Source: Planctomycetota bacterium
GTDB taxonomy: Bacteria; Planctomycetota; Phycisphaerae; Phycisphaerales; SM1A02
Length of the DNA: 7,189 nt
Reading direction: 5' to 3'
NCBI GenBank assembly: GCA_003671065.1
Contig: QWPU01000161.1
Location: forward strand, 1-7,189
Below, one piece after another: positions 1-6,459 of the stretch. The number at the start of each line of letters is the position of its first letter. Position 1 is the stretch's first letter. The translations under genes and the position numbers were made by a program. The notes beneath the pieces were generated by a model that made no database searches, was not told the origin of the DNA, and saw nothing but the letters and a program-made list of their open reading frames with translations.

Positions 1-14
1 CCGTTTGTATTGAC

Positions 15-19
15 GGGAG
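15..19 (+). promoter_or_regulatory. Shine-Dalgarno site of the S8 protease gene
   Basis: GGGAG lies 7 nt upstream of the ATG at 27, a good match to the anti-SD core at normal spacing. It supports that ATG as the true start. Any promoter lies left of the window; the 26 bases available show nothing else. Confidence 0.7.
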
Positions 20-26
20 TTCTCTA

Positions 27-1505
27 ATGCGTACACCATCACTTTCCATTCTCTGTGTTGCCTCGCTCGCGTGTCTGGTGAATTCGTTCGCGCGAGCGGG
101 TAATCCGAACGAACCTGTTGTTGTTGGTCAGGCGATTGTTCGCGCTGACTCTGCGAAGCAGCTCGCGAAGACTATCACTGTGCTTTCGCAGACCTTCACG
201 GGCGTCGCCGTGCTCGACTCAATCGAAGGTCGTCCGATCTATCTGCTGTCGTACGGCCTCGCGGCCAACCAGAGTCTCGCTGATGTTGATGCGGCCATCA
301 CCACATTGCGCGCGCAAGGAACCATTGCGTGGGGCGAACTTAATTACATAGGGCAAACTGGTGAAGGCCAGACGGACAGTCTGTGGCTCTCGGGTGTCGG
401 CATTTCGGAGCAGGCGTTTGAATCGCAATATGCAGTGCCGCTGCTTGGTGTCACGCAAGCGCATGAACGCTCGCGCGGCGCTGGTGTGATTGTTGCGGTG
501 ATTGACACAGGCATCGATGCGGCGCATCCAGCTCTCGAAGGCCGTGTGTCGACGAAAGGTGTGAGTTTCGTACCGCAATCGTCCAGTTTCGCTGATATCG
601 GTGACGGCGTCGACAACGACAACGATGGACTCACCGATGAACAAGTTGGACACGGCACCTTCGTCGCTGGTCTCATTCATCTAGTCGCACCCGATGCAAT
701 GCTGCTCTCCGTTCGCGTCCTCGATAGTGAAGGCATCGCTGGCAATTTCCAAATCGCGCGCGCGCTCGCGTGGTCGATCGATCACGGCGCGCACATTGCC
801 AACATGAGTCTCGGTGAAACCTATCACTCGCAAGCGCTTGAAGACATCGTTGGTGAAGCGAAGGTGAAAGGTGTTGTGGTGATCGGCGCTGCTGGAAACT
901 CAAACACGAATGATCCTCGACAGTTTCCTGCGTGTGATCAGAGTGCCGTTGGTGTTGCCGCGCTTGATTGGGACGACATTAAGGCTCCATTTTCAAACTT
1001 TCAGATTAACATCGCATTGTCGGCGCCAGGTCATTCGGAGTTCACAAAGGTGGGTCCAAACCTTGCACACTGCATTGTTGGCCCTGTACCAAACGGAATG
1101 TACGCAGTGTGGAGCGGCACTTCGTTCGCGACGGCCTTTGCGTCTGGCACTGCCGCGCTCGTGCGTGCGCAACATCCAGAGTGGCCTAGCGCAGCAACGC
1201 CTCTTGAGGAGATTCGTTCCACACTCACGGACACGCTCGGGTCGACAGGCGCACCAATCTATGCACTGAACCCTAAATTTGTAGACTTTCTTGGCGCATC
1301 CAGAATTTCTGCGGTCAACGCTGTTGCTGTCGGACCCATTGCGCCGCTCATCGCTGATGTGAATGCAGATGGCAATGTCGATGCTGCAGACTTATCGCTC
1401 ATCCTCGCGTTGTGGGGAACTCTTGGCGCCGCAACGCGCGCCGACATCGATGCGAGTGGTGAAGTCAACGCTGCAGATCTTTCGCTGCTAATCGCGCATT
1501 GGTGA
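27..1505 (+). CDS. Secreted subtilisin-like (S8) serine protease with C-terminal dockerin-like repeats
   Basis: A 492-residue endopeptidase of family S8, predicted to be exported. Residues 1-24 look like a Sec signal peptide: basic start, hydrophobic core, likely cleavage after ARA. Residues 28 to about 115 have the size and place of an S8 propeptide, but I cannot assign them to a named inhibitor family. The catalytic set is complete: Asp160 in VIDTGID, His209 in GHGTFVAG, oxyanion Asn291 in GAAGNSN, and Ser366 in SGTSFATA. An acidic stretch rich in Asp, Asn and Gly (192-205) just before the His may bind calcium. Cys303 and Cys349 could form a disulfide. Residues 443-464 and 472-492 are two EF-hand-like dockerin loops, the last ending at the stop codon. 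Such tails are common on secreted planctomycete proteins and may serve surface sorting or attachment. The substrate is unknown. The start is backed by a good SD site. A 30-bp gap separates it from the deaminase gene. Confidence 0.95.
   Translation: MRTPSLSILCVASLACLVNSFARAGNPNEPVVVGQAIVRADSAKQLAKTITVLSQTFTGVAVLDSIEGRPIYLLSYGLAANQSLADVDAAITTLRAQGTIAWGELNYIGQTGEGQTDSLWLSGVGISEQAFESQYAVPLLGVTQAHERSRGAGVIVAVIDTGIDAAHPALEGRVSTKGVSFVPQSSSFADIGDGVDNDNDGLTDEQVGHGTFVAGLIHLVAPDAMLLSVRVLDSEGIAGNFQIARALAWSIDHGAHIANMSLGETYHSQALEDIVGEAKVKGVVVIGAAGNSNTNDPRQFPACDQSAVGVAALDWDDIKAPFSNFQINIALSAPGHSEFTKVGPNLAHCIVGPVPNGMYAVWSGTSFATAFASGTAALVRAQHPEWPSAATPLEEIRSTLTDTLGSTGAPIYALNPKFVDFLGASRISAVNAVAVGPIAPLIADVNADGNVDAADLSLILALWGTLGAATRADIDASGEVNAADLSLLIAHW
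1353..1502 (+). repeat. Two dockerin-like calcium-loop repeats at the end of the protease
   Basis: Two copies of about 21 residues lie 29 residues (87 nt) apart. Copy 1 has Asp444, Asn446, Asp448, Asn450, Asp452 and Asp455 at the 1-3-5-7-9-12 loop positions. Copy 2 has Asp473, Asp475, Ser477, Glu479, Asn481 and Asp484. Both continue into the same helix, AADLSL, and end at a Trp. The DNA keeps the similarity, with GCTGCAGA in both copies. The Gly-Cys pair that often opens planctomycete dockerin-like tails is absent here. Confidence 0.8.
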
Positions 1506-1535
1506 GCGTATGCCTCTGCGCGTACAGTCCGCGTC

Positions 1536-1994
1536 ATGCAGGACCTCACGCCGACAGTGAAATGGGATCGACGCTTTCTCGCACTCAGCGACAGCATTGC
1601 GTCGTGGAGTAAAGATCCTTCACGCGGAGTTGGCGCGGTGATCGTGAGTCCTGCTCGACAGATCATTGCTACTGGATTCAACGGTCTTCCAATGGGCATC
1701 GAAGATCGTCCCGAGCGGCTTGAGCGCCCTGTGAAGTACGACCTCATCTGTCACGCCGAGATGAATGCGATCGTGCAATGCGCGCGCAATGGTGTCACGC
1801 CGCTTGGTGGGACCATCTACACCAGCTTCAGTCCGTGCGTGCATTGCACGCTGTCGATCATTCAATCAGGCATTGTGCGCGTTGTCACATACAGCATGAA
1901 CGAAGGTGACGAACACTGGATCACCAACTGCGCGAAGTCGCGTGAGTTGCTCAGTGAGGCAGGCATTGAGTTTGTTGAACTCGCGCGAGCGTAA
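1536..1994 (+). CDS. dCMP deaminase family protein (zinc cytidine/deoxycytidylate deaminase fold)
   Basis: A 152-residue cytoplasmic zinc hydrolase, most likely converting dCMP to dUMP in thymidylate supply. The zinc and catalytic motifs are intact: His73-Ala-Glu75 in CHAEMNAI, with Glu75 as proton shuttle, and Cys101 and Cys104 in SPCVHC. The N-terminal block WSKDPSRGVGAVIV (24-37) and the following GFNGLPMGIED (47-57) are typical of the dCMP deaminase (ComEB-like) branch rather than of TadA or RibD. The length also fits that branch. No clear SD precedes the ATG. The only nearby upstream ATG, at 1510, is in another frame, and the WDRRF block just after the start supports position 1536. It may be transcribed with the protease gene upstream, though no shared function is evident. 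Substrate assignment (dCMP versus another cytosine nucleotide) is by family resemblance only. Confidence 0.88.
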   Translation: MQDLTPTVKWDRRFLALSDSIASWSKDPSRGVGAVIVSPARQIIATGFNGLPMGIEDRPERLERPVKYDLICHAEMNAIVQCARNGVTPLGGTIYTSFSPCVHCTLSIIQSGIVRVVTYSMNEGDEHWITNCAKSRELLSEAGIEFVELARA

Positions 1995-1999
1995 TCACT

Positions 2000-4567
2000 T
2001 CACGGCGCCGCAATGCCCAGTTCTTTTGCGGTAAATAAGCGGTTGCGACCCTTAGTTTCTTCGCGCACCTTTGCGACGAATGCTGCGTCGATCATCGGCG
2101 CGTCATTGCCCCACGCGCTGCGTACATAGGTCAACACCGCCGCGATCTCTTCATCACTTTGAATTGGTGCCGCGGGCATCACTTGGTTGTATCTCTGTCC
2201 ATCAACTTCGATCGCGCCCTCGAGTCCGTACAGCAGAATCTTCACGAGCGTTGTCGCATCTCCCTCCACGATCTCGCTTCCACGCAGCGGTGGATACACA
2301 GGGGGAAGCCCGCGTCCATTCGCTTGATGACAACTCATGCAGTTCGAAAAGAGACGCTTGCCGAAGTCAGCCACCGACATCGCCGCGGCCCTGATGATCT
2401 TTGGCGCAATGAACGACACATCTTCACGACCTGGCCAGAAGATGTTGCGATCAATCATTGTCGCTATCGCAAGCGACTCAGGAGGATTCGTGCGCAACTC
2501 AAACCATCCGTCTGGTTCATGCGATGCGATGAGTTGCACTGGTTCAATTGCATTCAAGCGTTGTTCTGCGGCAACGCGTTCAAGAATGACCTTGGCAAGC
2601 CACGGTCGATCCGCTGTGGTTGCCGCTGCTGCTTCGAGCGTGAGCGTAAGCAATGCAGCGTCTGGATCACCAGCATCCGTGTCGAGAAACATGTCGATGA
2701 CTTCCGTGACGCATGCGCGAGATGAGGCTGAATCTGTTGGCAGCGCATGCCCAGCAACGATCGCTTCGAGCAGTGCGCCTTCTGCGCCCGAGAGACTTGA
2801 AAGCACAGCACTGCGCATATCGCGCGATGAGAGATCGCTTGCGAGACCTGCTTCAAGAAATGGCATGCGCAACACTTCAGTGAGGGCGCCCGCAGACAAC
2901 ACCGCTTGCACACGCACTGCGCGTTCATCGTCAGCGATGGTGCGATTGAGCACGGATAGAAGTGTTTGGTGATCAGCGGAGCGCTCAATGACTCGAATCG
3001 TGTGCACGCGAATGATTGCATCAGGTGAGTTGAGCAATGTGTTGAGAAGTTTCGAATCAATCGCGCCGATTCCCGCGAGCGTCCATAATCGTTCAAGGGC
3101 GATGGTTGTTGAGTTCGTCGTCTGAGCATCATTCGTGAGTTGACGATGAAGCACTTCTACGATGCTTCGATCACCGCGCTCAATCAAGAGTCGACGCGCA
3201 AGCGAACGCTGTGGCTTCTCGGGACTCGCAAGTGTTGCAATGAGTTGATCACTCGACGCGCTCGTCAGATCCATCAGCGGAATGCGGGGTGCGCCCTTCT
3301 TGGTGACGCGCCAAATGCGACCTGCATCGAGTGGCTGCGCAAGTCCGCGCGCATCTACTTGCGCACGCAAGAAACTCGTCATGAAGTTGCGATGCTGAAT
3401 GATGCCGCGATACATATCAGCGACATAGATGGCGCCGTCAGGTCCACTTGCGCAAAACACTGGGCGAAAGCGCTCATCCGTCGAAGTCCAGAAGGAGCGC
3501 TCCCCATCAGCTGGAGTGGCAACAACCTTGCCCGCATTCTCCGTGAGTCGATAGCGATGCACCAAATTTCCAGCAACTTCGCACACAAGTGCTGTGTCCT
3601 GCATGTCCGCGCCCATCGCCTCGCCTTCATACACGAACGGACTACACGCGCCCGTGAAGTTCGCAAGCTTGCCGTCTTTGAGCACACCCTTCTGATACGC
3701 GCGATTGATGCCAGGCGTCAGGTGTGATGGATACACGCGCGTGTCGCTAGCCGCTCGCGAAGGCACGCCTTCGAAACTTTTCAGCGCGTCGTTGCGCGCG
3801 GCATACATTTTCGGAACGAGATCAACAAGCAGTGGGTCGGAGTTCGGCGAGTAATACAAACGACCTAGCGTGTCTTCGGTGAGACCCCATTGACCGTGTG
3901 GCGCAACCGCAACACTGCGCAACGCATCACCATCGATCTCGAATCGTGCTGGATGCTGCGAGCAGGTAAATGTGTTGTCGAGCGTAAAGAACAGCCCGTT
4001 TCCCGCGTGTTCAGGGTTGTCGTGACCAGCAAATCCACTGGCGATCACTTGCGTCTCGTCACTTCGACCATCGCCATTCGTGTCGCGACAGAACAAAAGA
4101 TACGGCGGCTCGATGATGAGAATCCCATCACGCCAATGCGCGATCGCACGCGGCATCACGAGCCCATCAAGAAAAATCTCTGCGCTGTCGAACACGCCGT
4201 CATGATCTGTGTCAGTCAACACTTTGATGCGTCCGAGCGGCTCACTCTCGCCAGCACCTGACGCATCTCGCATGTAGCCGCGCATCTCAACGACCCACAA
4301 TCGTCCATCAGGCGCAAACTCAAATGCGACAGGTGCTTCGACAAGTGGTTCACTCGCGACCAGTTGAATCTCGTAGCCATCCACGATGTCGAATGTCTTC
4401 AACTCATCTATCGGCGTGCGAATGGGTGCGTGATCCACTCGCCATTCAACCGGGAGTTCGCCCTGTGTTTCACCTGCTCGATCGCCGTTTTGGCCTTGCG
4501 TCAGTGCGCAGATGGCGAGCGTGGTGCATGTAGCAATGACTTCAGAAACAAAACGCGTGGAGTGCAT
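2000..4567 (-). CDS. PVC-type membrane-bound dehydrogenase-like protein with HEAT-like region and C-terminal cytochrome c
   Basis: An 855-residue protein, probably exported, of a kind strongly expanded in Planctomycetes and Verrucomicrobia. Residues 1 to about 25 look like a signal peptide. Residues 60-425 match the PVC-type dehydrogenase propeller domain: SEPLVEAPVAFEFAPDGRLWV, Asp-rich calcium-like segments DTDHDGVFD (119-127) and DTNGDGRSD (162-170), YVADMYRGIIQHR (381-393) and GRIWRV (416-421). Residues 440-680 are helical repeats resembling HEAT units. Residues 730-850 form a class I cytochrome c with Cys743, Cys746 and His747 (CMSCH) for covalent haem and Met797 in VMPAAP as the probable sixth ligand. 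Proteins of this build are thought to oxidise sugars or alcohols outside the cytoplasm and pass on electrons, but their substrates are largely unknown. It starts 18 bp after the glycosyltransferase stop without an SD site, probably as the last gene of the minus-strand cluster. Confidence 0.94.
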   Translation of the reverse strand: MHSTRFVSEVIATCTTLAICALTQGQNGDRAGETQGELPVEWRVDHAPIRTPIDELKTFDIVDGYEIQLVASEPLVEAPVAFEFAPDGRLWVVEMRGYMRDASGAGESEPLGRIKVLTDTDHDGVFDSAEIFLDGLVMPRAIAHWRDGILIIEPPYLLFCRDTNGDGRSDETQVIASGFAGHDNPEHAGNGLFFTLDNTFTCSQHPARFEIDGDALRSVAVAPHGQWGLTEDTLGRLYYSPNSDPLLVDLVPKMYAARNDALKSFEGVPSRAASDTRVYPSHLTPGINRAYQKGVLKDGKLANFTGACSPFVYEGEAMGADMQDTALVCEVAGNLVHRYRLTENAGKVVATPADGERSFWTSTDERFRPVFCASGPDGAIYVADMYRGIIQHRNFMTSFLRAQVDARGLAQPLDAGRIWRVTKKGAPRIPLMDLTSASSDQLIATLASPEKPQRSLARRLLIERGDRSIVEVLHRQLTNDAQTTNSTTIALERLWTLAGIGAIDSKLLNTLLNSPDAIIRVHTIRVIERSADHQTLLSVLNRTIADDERAVRVQAVLSAGALTEVLRMPFLEAGLASDLSSRDMRSAVLSSLSGAEGALLEAIVAGHALPTDSASSRACVTEVIDMFLDTDAGDPDAALLTLTLEAAAATTADRPWLAKVILERVAAEQRLNAIEPVQLIASHEPDGWFELRTNPPESLAIATMIDRNIFWPGREDVSFIAPKIIRAAAMSVADFGKRLFSNCMSCHQANGRGLPPVYPPLRGSEIVEGDATTLVKILLYGLEGAIEVDGQRYNQVMPAAPIQSDEEIAAVLTYVRSAWGNDAPMIDAAFVAKVREETKGRNRLFTAKELGIAAP

Positions 4568-4585
4568 TTGCGAGAGTGTAAAGAC

Positions 4586-5581
4586 TCATCGCGTCGGTGA
4601 TCGCTTCGACGGGGATTCGCTCGGAACATGCTCGCGCACCACATACGGCTTCGTTCCATCGATTGCGTTATTCGCGTCTGTGAGGAGTTCAAGCACAAAC
4701 CCCATCGCGAGGAAGAACAGCGCGGAAAGAAAGAACATGATCGCGACGAGAAACGGTGGACGCGTACCCATATCGACGCCGTGGAAGAACTTCTCGTAGA
4801 GCAACCACGGCATGACGAGACAATCGACTGTGAGAAGTAGCACACCGATGCGGCCGAAGAGATAGAGCGGTCGCGCCTTGAAACTCGACTGAAACCCAAG
4901 CATGATGATGTCAAAGAACACATCGAAACTGCGCGCGATTCCGTAGTGGCTTGTGCCTGCAAATCGTTCTTGACATTGGATGCCGATCTCTGTGGTCGCT
5001 CCTCCACGCATATGAACGAGCGCTGGAAGCAACCGATGTTGACCTGGACGCAATCGCAATGACCGAGCGATGTCGCCGTTGAGCGCTTTGAAACCACCCA
5101 TGTCACGAACCTCGCAGCCAGTGACGCGACGCAACAACCAATTCGCAATTCGACTTGGGATAAGTTTGAGCACTGTGGACTCAGGTCGATTCAGTCGAGC
5201 ACCGGACACGAGTGCAAATCCTTCTTCGATTTTCGCAACGAGCAGCGTGATGTCTTCAGGTCGATGCTGCAAGTCGCCGTCAGTCACGACCACGATCTCT
5301 CCGCGTGTTGCTTGAATGCCTGCGTACAGCGCGCTGCACTGCCCGACATTGCGTGAGAGAAAGATGCTGTGCAATGCTGGATACTCGACTGCACTCGCGC
5401 GCAACATTGATTCCGTGCGATCTGTAGAACCGTCACTGACCACGATGATCTCGTAGGTGCGACCAAGTGCGCGTAGTGCTGCGTCAGTCCGTCGCAAGAA
5501 CTCTAGAACACAGAGTTCTTCGTCCCGCATCGGTGCCACAACGGAAATCGAGATGAGGTTGGTGTGAGTGAAGTCTTGCAT
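4586..5581 (-). CDS. Family 2 glycosyltransferase, polyprenyl-phosphate (DPM1/GtrB/ArnC/FlmF-like) type
   Basis: A 331-residue inner-membrane enzyme expected to transfer a sugar from a nucleotide sugar to a polyprenyl phosphate. The GT-A domain opens with ISVVAPMRDEE, has SDGSTDRTE at about 49-57 and the metal-binding TDGDLQHRPEDI at about 100-111. The block QERFAGTSHYG (about 203-213) corresponds to the ERFAG segment of the GtrB/ArnC branch. Two hydrophobic helices follow, about 237-263 and 276-300, and a short basic tail, as in that branch. The reading frame is open back to an ATG at 5662, but that start would overlap the deacetylase by 58 bp and add 27 residues unlike the family. I chose the ATG at 5581, which has GAGAG 3 nt upstream and leaves a 23-bp gap. 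The neighbouring deacetylase suggests the transferred sugar is N-acetylated, for example GlcNAc or GalNAc; that is inference. Confidence 0.9.
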   Translation of the reverse strand: MQDFTHTNLISISVVAPMRDEELCVLEFLRRTDAALRALGRTYEIIVVSDGSTDRTESMLRASAVEYPALHSIFLSRNVGQCSALYAGIQATRGEIVVVTDGDLQHRPEDITLLVAKIEEGFALVSGARLNRPESTVLKLIPSRIANWLLRRVTGCEVRDMGGFKALNGDIARSLRLRPGQHRLLPALVHMRGGATTEIGIQCQERFAGTSHYGIARSFDVFFDIIMLGFQSSFKARPLYLFGRIGVLLLTVDCLVMPWLLYEKFFHGVDMGTRPPFLVAIMFFLSALFFLAMGFVLELLTDANNAIDGTKPYVVREHVPSESPSKRSPTR

Positions 5582-5587
5582 GAACTC

Positions 5588-5601
5588 TCGAATGCATTCG
5601 A
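5588..5601. repeat. 14-bp perfect palindrome in the deacetylase-glycosyltransferase gap
   Basis: TCGAATGCATTCGA is its own reverse complement and lies wholly inside the 23-bp gap, ending 6 nt from the glycosyltransferase ATG. In the mRNA it could fold into a 5-bp stem with a UGCA loop whose 3' side abuts the GAGAG ribosome site. It might also be a protein-binding half-site pair, or chance. It is too short and lacks a U-tract, so it is not a terminator. Confidence 0.5.
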
Positions 5602-5604
5602 TCT

Positions 5605-6450
5605 TTACAACTCGCCAAACCCTATCAGTCGCCAGTCGCGCGCTTTCAGCGCGTCCGTCCATGGTTCTTCAAGAAGGCATCGGAGTTGTGTTTCCCAGAA
5701 TCGCGCCACTCGCATCCTACCGAACGAAGGTGGGATGCTCGGATCACTTGGATGCAATCGTCCAGGGTGTGTGATGATCTCCACACTGCTGATCCCACTC
5801 GTATGTTCGAGTGTGTGCAGTGATTCAACGCACGAAGCAAGAGTGAACCGCGCGCCCTGACGAGCGATTCCCCACACTGCGCCGCTACTGCGAACGCCTT
5901 TGGTGCGTGAGTTTCGCGCGGCCATCGCCCGAAGAGTGATACAGCGCAGCGCACCAGCAGAGCAGTCGAATGCTCGTGTGTGTTCCACGCTTCGACGCAC
6001 GAACGAGATGTGATGAGTGGTTGCAATGTCGCACGCCACGCCGAAAAGTGACGGGAAACAGTGTGTGTGTTTTTCTGCGTCAAGGTGGTTCAACGCGAAT
6101 CCTCGCTCAAGCAATGCGACAACTTGTCGTGTCCACTCAAGTCTCACTTCATCTTGATTGATCGCGCCTCGCATGACCCGCATCGCAAAAGTGGTCCAAT
6201 TGCCGACGAAATGGCCTGTATCGTTGAGGAGCGAGCGCACTTCCGCGCGCGGCGAGAGCGGCGGGCCGCGCAGAATGTTCAGATGCGCCCCAAGAGAAAC
6301 TCCGCGAATCGCGCGAACATTCGCAATGTCCATCCCATTCGCTAACACGCTTGCGCTGGTGATCGTTCCACGCGCAGCACACTCGTCGACCGCGCGGCGC
6401 ACCGCTGGGTGAAGACCCAGATCATCGGCATTGAGAATGATCTTTAGCAC
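5605..6450 (-). CDS. ChbG/HpnK (YdjC-like) family carbohydrate deacetylase
   Basis: A 281-residue predicted cytoplasmic deacetylase that would remove the N-acetyl group from an amino sugar. The family landmarks are in order: LNADDLGLHPAV (6-17) with Asp9 and Asp10; TSASVLANG (31-39); GAHLNIL (54-60) with His56 as probable metal ligand; NHLDAEKHTHCFP (121-133); and THPG (227-230). Compared with E. coli ChbG as I remember it (ligands Asp11, His61, His125), Asp10 and His56 are kept but the third ligand position is Glu126. The adjacent His128 and His130 remain. The start is GTG, 4 nt after GGTGA, and translation may be coupled to the upstream gene, whose stop is 4 bp away. No later start would keep the NADD motif. 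Followed by a membrane glycosyltransferase, it resembles NaxD of lipid A modification or HpnK of hopanoid synthesis. The exact substrate cannot be read from the sequence. Confidence 0.88.
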   Translation of the reverse strand: MLKIILNADDLGLHPAVRRAVDECAARGTITSASVLANGMDIANVRAIRGVSLGAHLNILRGPPLSPRAEVRSLLNDTGHFVGNWTTFAMRVMRGAINQDEVRLEWTRQVVALLERGFALNHLDAEKHTHCFPSLFGVACDIATTHHISFVRRSVEHTRAFDCSAGALRCITLRAMAARNSRTKGVRSSGAVWGIARQGARFTLASCVESLHTLEHTSGISSVEIITHPGRLHPSDPSIPPSFGRMRVARFWETQLRCLLEEPWTDALKARDWRLIGFGEL

Positions 6451-6454
6451 TCAC

Positions 6455-6459
6455 TCACC
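6455..6459 (-). promoter_or_regulatory. Ribosome site of the deacetylase, overlapping the upstream stop codon
   Basis: GGTGA on the minus strand contains the TGA stop of the transglutaminase-like gene and sits 4 nt before the GTG start at 6450. The arrangement suggests translational coupling. The SD match is weak to moderate. Confidence 0.45.

Noticed and set aside
219..680. Long open frames antisense to the protease (to 153 residues)
   Set aside because: They lie wholly opposite a gene with intact catalytic motifs, have Arg/His/Ser-rich compositions typical of shadow frames, and show no recognisable motif.
1536..1994. tRNA adenosine deaminase (TadA) or RibD identity for the deaminase
   Set aside because: The WSKDPSRGVGAVIV and GFNGLPMGIED blocks and the overall length match the dCMP deaminase branch better; there is no reductase domain as in RibD.
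2159..3727. Open frames of 188-211 residues on the plus strand inside the cytochrome gene
   Set aside because: The minus-strand protein is continuous with recognisable domains across this region; the plus-strand frames show only basic, low-information sequence.
4501..5148. 215-residue minus-strand frame overlapping the glycosyltransferase and cytochrome genes
   Set aside because: It is an alternate frame of two well-supported genes, Arg/Ser/Cys-rich, and without domain features.
5582..5662. N-terminal extension of the glycosyltransferase to the ATG at 5662
   Set aside because: It would overlap the deacetylase by 58 bp and add 27 residues not resembling the family; the ATG at 5581 has a GAGAG site and puts ISVVAP at the normal place.
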